NCBI GenBank assembly: GCA_026120185.1
Contig: JANUWF010001190.1
Location: 2,356,001 to 2,420,000, forward strand
Length of the DNA stretch: 64,000 nt
From: Voacanga thouarsii
Lineage: Eukaryota > Streptophyta > Magnoliopsida > Gentianales > Apocynaceae
Direction: 5' to 3'
Shown here: positions 58,505 through 64,000 of the stretch, piece by piece
Layout of the letters: the number at the start of each line of letters is the position of its first letter
Numbering within the stretch: the first letter of the stretch is position 1
Notes under the pieces: generated by a model
Database searches by the model: none
Told to the model about the DNA's origin: nothing
The model's input: only the letters and a program-made list of their open reading frames with translations
Program-made: the position numbers and the translations under genes

Positions 58505-61500
58505 TTAAGTAGGCTTCCTCATGTTACGGCCAGCCCGAATTACTTCATCCACAAGAAGCAACTGAGATGCTATTACAGGCCTGTATTAAAAATTTCCCCC
58601 AGTTAGTTAGAATAAATCAAGGAAGAAATAAGGTAAAACAAAGGAACCACAACAAAGTAGCTAGTCATTTGAATCAAAATGGAGTAGAGCAGACAGGCAA
58701 TGCCTAATAAGCTAAGTCTGAAAAATCCACATACCCCGAATTTATGATTTGTCGCTTCACAGAATAATTGTCAAAGATACCCTCCATTTCAGGATCAATA
58801 GGTTCGCCAGTATGCTGATTTAGTGCCACTTTTTTCCCCTTGTCACACTCACCCTGCCAAGAATGTTGAAATTATAGCAAGCTCAAAAAGAATTCATCTG
58901 CTAAATCCTTTGAAGCAAAATGTGACATCATATGAAGCATTACCGTAAGAGCAATAATCACATCTTGGGTGTCAAGACCAGAATTCTCAGCTAATGTCTT
59001 TGGCACCACAAGAAGAGCATCAGCAAATGCTTCAACACCAAGTTGTGCTCGCTGTTTGAAGTGGGGAACAGCAGCAATAAGAATTTTTTCAGGAGCATAT
59101 GAATGAGCACAAAATAATCTGGACTATCCATCACCATATAAAAGACACAAAGAAGATGCTATTATACAGGCTGAAATAAGACATCATGAAAATAGATATT
59201 TAAATATATACCCCTTTAACAGTTTTCTTCACTTTATTGATTAGGTTTTGTCTAGCTGCAACCTCAAAAGCACCAGCGCCCTGGAAAACAGAAGAGAAAT
59301 GTACCTATTAGAGAAGGGAGGGACAAACTTAAAAGTAACAAATTATTTATCACGAGCAAGACTTCTAAGCCTTCTACCACCAGAGGGGACGGGCAACAGA
59401 AAATAAACAATTATATGGTAACTCATCTGATTAGTCATAAGTACCCAAAGATGCATCTAAAGGCTATAATCAACATGTTTGATACCCAGGCAAATATCTA
59501 AATGACACCACATTTGACTTTGGCAAATGAGCACCGCTAGCATTCTCAAAAACTTCAAGAATGCAGGCCAAAAAATTAACAAAATTTCAGACAGACACTG
59601 AGCTTATTCATCAGCAGATTGGCATTGGCAGCTAATAAATCTTGTTTGCTGTAAGATTTTGGTGTACTTAAAATATTCACACATTTCAGACCTGAGCTTA
59701 TTCATCAGCAGATTGCCACACGAAACTAATGCATTTGTCTGCCATAAAAATTTCGGTCCACTTGTAAGGCACAGACACCGTATTTCTTATATACCCGTAC
59801 ACAAGCACTTCAAATGCTTGATTCATCATCAGTGATGACTTGGAACCAATGGCACATTATCGAATGTTATCTATTGTTTGAATTCTCTATCTGAGAGTTA
59901 TTTAGCATTAAACAAATTGTGTTCCCGTTAAACATAACACCATTGGATTAACTGGTAAAGATATTTTTGAGAAAAAAGATGGCTTCCCAGGATGAAATGA
60001 AAATTGGTTCCATATAACAGGAGAAACATTTTCTATTTCTAAACTGAAGACCTATGCAGCCGGGGGAACAAGGGATCAAGGAGATGGCAGGAGAGTCATG
60101 GAAATACTGGTTTCTCACGACTATGAACACTAACCTCATGAACTAACATTGTTTTGAGAGAGAAAATTGGTTTTTGGAAGTAACTAAAGGCCTCATTTTC
60201 AACAATTGAGATAAAAGTACCGTATTCTAGGAAACAGATTATGCATGAATGCTATAACCACTAATATGCTCTGCAATGCAAAATCTTACAGCCACTACAG
60301 CTTCATCCTCAACGGTATTTTTAACTGATCTTAGTCCATCACGAACTGCATCCTTGATCTGAGCAATAGTATGATCATTAGGACCTGCACAGAGAAGGCA
60401 CAAAAAGAAACTGTTGTTCAATCCCACAGACCACTGCATGATAAATCAATGAAGTAAATGAGTAAACGCTCATAGACATGTGACCCCAACAATTTGATGG
60501 GACAAGAAAAGGCATCTTAAGATACCTTTAATAAGAATGGTACAAGAGTAAGGATTCTTCACATTCTCCACAAATGTATATTTCTGTTCGCCAAGAACAT
60601 GCTCATAAACCAATCCAGCCCAACCAAGGCAATCAGGAGTTAGGTCATTGACAGAATTGACAGCCTCCCCACCACAAGCCAAAACCAAACGTTCCATATT
60701 TCTCCTTTTTGCTCTTCGAAGGGCAATTATCTATAAAGATCATGGAATTAGAATTACATAAAATAGTTAAATGAGTGTAATTGCACACAGTTTTTAAATC
60801 AAGTTGCACCAAAAGCAATTCTTAAATGCCTAATAAAATTTTCCTATTTCTTAAAGAACAACCCCCCACCCCCCACCCCCACCCCCCCAAAAAAAACACA
60901 AGGAAAAAAAGAAAGGCAAACATTTGCTGGAGTCTCACATGGCTGTCTAAGCTCTAATAAAACTTACCCCTGCTCGGGCAAGCAGATCAAGTGATGGGGG
61001 GTCAATACCCTGCTGATTGATGACAACAAAATTGTTATCATTACCAGCACAGACCTGCAGAGACGCAGCAGATACGACACCAAATGAATCTACAGCTTAT
61101 ACTCAACATTATCAGCATGGACTTAAAAGTCCCACCAAATCCGTTACCTTGTTTTTCAACTCAATAATTTTTTGCACTCTCTCATCAACAGATTGTCTTT
61201 CTGCTGCAACCATTGCCTCTCTCTGCTCAGCATTTGAGTAGAAAAATCCTGCATTTATTTCACTTTGAAAAAAAAAAGGGGGTCAATATGGAGTGAAATG
61301 CACCAAACAGTAAACGGGGGATACAATACTATCAGTCTTTACCTCTTTTCATATTCTAATGACACATTACACGTCAAAATATAACAATTCTCAGCTCTTC
61401 TCTTCATGTCCGGATGTCTTGAACCGTGATCAAGGACAAGACCCTCAACCTACAGTTTGAACCAATTTACCATGAGAAACAAATGCCAAATCAAGATGCA

Positions 61501-63620
61501 GCTTTTCTTGTTCTATCTCCACTCTTCCCACATCCTCTCCCCACATGAAATAACTAATGAGCACGAAGATGCACACCATTTGAACAATACGTGTTTGATT
61601 GTCATATGTTTCTAATCATGCAGAGACACTCATGCTACAACAAATGATTTGGATTGATAAATGCTCAAGCATCAAAAGTCTTCAGGAATGAAAGCGGGAC
61701 CAATAAAACCATGATAAAAACTCAGATACAAAACAACATGGAAAAGTTAAACCATAAGAGTAGTAATTTTTACATACCAACCGAGTGTCTACATCAAACT
61801 TGTGGCGCATATGCATTATCTCGACCATAAAAAGGTCAATAGGTTCTTCAGGCTTGCGGATGCAGAGGACCTAAGAGATTAGGTCATGGAAACACAAGAA
61901 ACAGAAATCAATAAGCCAACTTCACCAATATAAAACTAAAAGCAGGTGCTATGAAACAAATAGATGAGCATGTATATTCAGCAAGTCAGAAGTTGAACTG
62001 CTGCAGGATTTAGCTTATAGGTATATATCTGTGTTGTAAATTAGAACTACAACCGTCAAAAATAAACAAAGAATACTCACTGCATTTACAATAATGTCAG
62101 TTAATTGATCCGCCAAGGCCTCGTACAACTGCAGGAGACCAATACTATATCAGAGCATTGAAAACATAGTAACTAATCAAAGAGAAAGGGAGCAAGGTAA
62201 AATATAAAAAATAAAAATAACCTTTGTTCTTAATGTTGTTCTGGCCACCATCTTCAATATCTCTCTGTCTGGATCATCACCCATCACAACATTAGTCTTG
62301 AAGTCTTCAAGAAACAGTAGAGTTGCCCTTTTAGCAATTTCAAACCCATCAACTAGAACTCGGGGATGCATCCCTGCAGAGAATCAATGTTTTCATATCC
62401 AAACTTAACCCACTGTAAAGAAAAGAAGAAAATTACAAAAGCAATGCGTAGAAAAGCTTCGTGCATGAGGAGAAAGGCAGCTCGGAGGGAGGATGAGTAT
62501 GCCATGAGAGAACAGCACTATGTGCTCAATACAAACAATCTCAGTGAGAAAGGGAAAAGATATTTACTCCTGGAAGGCTTATTCGCATATGTTAGCAAGT
62601 TTGCTCCTACAGCTAAAGGTTTTTTACCACAAATAGAGTGTAGAAAGTTAGATATTGACACAAAACTAGTTGTAGGATAGCTGAAAACCTCTCAGTATCA
62701 TCAACGGTATGATACATTTACAAGTTCAGCCCTGTAATACGTCAGCGAAATAAAAGTGATGTAGATTATAAAAGAGAATCATTCAAGAAATTGAAATTCA
62801 GGGCAAACCTTCATCAATGTACCGCTCAGATTGCTTCATGAGTTCCCCAATAAAAAGTACAGTTGAAGTGGTACCATCACCGCTTATATCATCTTGAGCA
62901 ACTGCAGTCCTTGCTATCATTATTGCAGTTGGGTTTTGAATTTGCTACAACAAATTTATATATAATAAATCACTGGGAACCACCAAATGCAACAATATGA
63001 TGAGCAAAAATAAGAATCCAGCATAAAAGGCTGGTTACCAAATTACTACAAATTTTAGAATTGTCCCAGGTAGAAAATAATGATAATAAGAATCCTGAAT
63101 AAAAGGCTGGTTCCCGAATTACGACAAATTTTAGAATTGTCCCAGGTAGAAAATAATGATAATACTCAATCTGAAATTTTTAGCCATAGCACCTAATTTG
63201 GTTTTCAAAACCTAATGAATCCCCACAATTCTAACTCGAAGAAATAAATCCAAATACATAGAACCAAGTTCCAATCAGCAGACCACCGAATAAAGTTCGT
63301 ATCTTGAACATGTATAATGTAGTGAAAATAATAAGACAATGGTAAAACTAACCATCTCTTTTAGCAGAGTGTTGCCATCCTTCGTGAGCTTAATGTCGCC
63401 AGCTCCCCCAACAAGCCTGACAGTGTAATTTAGATGAAATCAAGATAATCCTTAGAAACACAAAAACAAAAATCACCAGTACTGACATTTTAATGGTTCC
63501 TTTAGGTCCAAGGTTGGTCTTGAGGACATCTTGCAAGCCCTTTGCGGCATTGATGTTCATGTGCAGGGCGGCCGATTTGTTCAGAACCTCCGCATTCGGA
63601 TTCAATACTCTGATAGACAT
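58505..63620 (-). CDS. CCT6: T-complex protein 1 subunit zeta (CCT6)
   Basis: Fifteen exons, in transcript order 63620-63487, 63416-63353, 62944-62809, 62373-62222, 62128-62081, 61870-61778, 61449-61343, 61262-61148, 61054-60968, 60730-60526, 60384-60290, 59280-59212, 59051-58944, 58853-58735, 58580-58505 (1608 nt, 535 aa, the length I recall for Arabidopsis CCT6). It begins [20 protein letters not shown] and ends [11 protein letters not shown]. Group II chaperonin ATP-site motifs are present: [21 protein letters not shown] and the late [11 protein letters not shown]. One of eight subunits of the cytosolic TRiC/CCT ring, which folds actin, tubulin and WD-repeat proteins. All introns are GT-AG and keep frame. 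Intron 2 contains a tandem 76-bp duplication. Confidence 0.97.
63009..63160. repeat. Tandem 76-bp duplication in CCT6 intron 2
   Basis: Two adjacent copies (63009-63084 and 63085-63160), both beginning AATAAGAATCC and ending AGAAAATAATGAT, differ at about five positions. They lie within intron 2 (62945-63352) and do not touch splice sites. Confidence 0.9.
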
Positions 63621-64000
63621 CTTCGACTCTGCAATACATACATAAACTATCAGAAGATTTACAAGTGTAATGTTCTCCAAACTGTTAACAGCCGATGTGT
63701 GAGCGTTCTCTGAGTAAAGCAGATCGAGTATTCGAATAGAGCGGTACCGCTGGAGATCGAGCTTTGCCGAAGTAGCTGAAGGCGTCGGAAGAGGAAAACT
63801 GCACCGGAGTGGTTTCTCAGGTGAGAGAAAGGAGGGAAAAGTAGGTTTTAGGGCTTTCTGGAAAGGGTTTTCATATCTTCGCGTACCACGTTTGAAATGA
63901 AATGGCACTTGAAACGATGTCGTGAGGTTTCCCGTCAAAATGGAAAATCCAAAATTTCCAGTTTATTATTTTTTGACCACAAAAGAATTACGTACTAGAC
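63621..64000 (-). promoter_or_regulatory. 5' leader and promoter region of CCT6
   Basis: Sequence upstream of the CCT6 start codon. In-frame extension of the first exon upstream is interrupted by splice-like sequence (CAG before AGTCGAAG...), so a leader intron near 63630-63710 is possible. No TATA box was assigned. Confidence 0.4.

Overview
This window is nuclear DNA of a flowering plant, most likely a eudicot. Genes are split by many short GT-AG introns, intergenic DNA is very AT-rich, and there are Copia retrotransposons, a Mutator-like element and MITEs. Nine host genes could be assembled exon by exon, with reading frame kept across every junction. The species cannot be named from the sequence alone.

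Host genes from left to right: an APE1-type thylakoid protein (5687-8910, +); a CDCA7-like zinc-finger/DDT-WHIM protein (10158-14590, -); a plastid rhomboid-like protein of the RBL9 type (27634-30682, +); an AWPM-19/PM19-like membrane protein (31322-32409, +); a GDT1-like UPF0016 cation transporter (32741-35196, -); an RCC1-repeat protein (37472-41890, -); a 14-3-3 protein (43053-45046, -); a Cmc1-like twin CX9C protein (55003-57384, +); and the chaperonin subunit CCT6/zeta (58505-63620, -). From memory, APE1, CDCA7-like, RBL9 and 14-3-3 psi lie close together on Arabidopsis chromosome 5, and RCC1, Cmc1-like and CCT6 form a second small block there. The window therefore looks like a conserved gene neighbourhood that transposons have opened up.

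The gap at 15.1-25.2 kb is the most unusual part. It holds two related Copia elements in opposite orientation. The left one (15156-18530, -) has two 367-bp LTRs and a perfect 5-bp target duplication, but has lost integrase and most of reverse transcriptase. The right one (19886-25210, +) also has both LTRs. Between its gag remnant and the end of its integrase it carries about 1.7 kb of foreign DNA, antisense to the element. This cargo is a four-exon RWP-RK domain (RKD) transcription-factor gene with its introns and about 300 bp of upstream sequence. RKD genes control egg-cell and embryo identity, and one is tied to nucellar embryony in citrus. This copy has one nonsense codon before an intact RWP-RK domain.

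A second insertion region lies between the 14-3-3 and Cmc1-like genes (46.5-54.9 kb). It contains a decayed serine acetyltransferase copy and a Mutator-like element of about 6.4 kb with long terminal inverted repeats. That element encodes a Ulp1-type cysteine protease and a MuDR transposase, both with mutated catalytic residues. Smaller features include a 134-bp MITE with a perfect 9-bp target duplication and a second copy elsewhere, two foldback elements, tRNA-related SINE-like pieces and several microsatellites.
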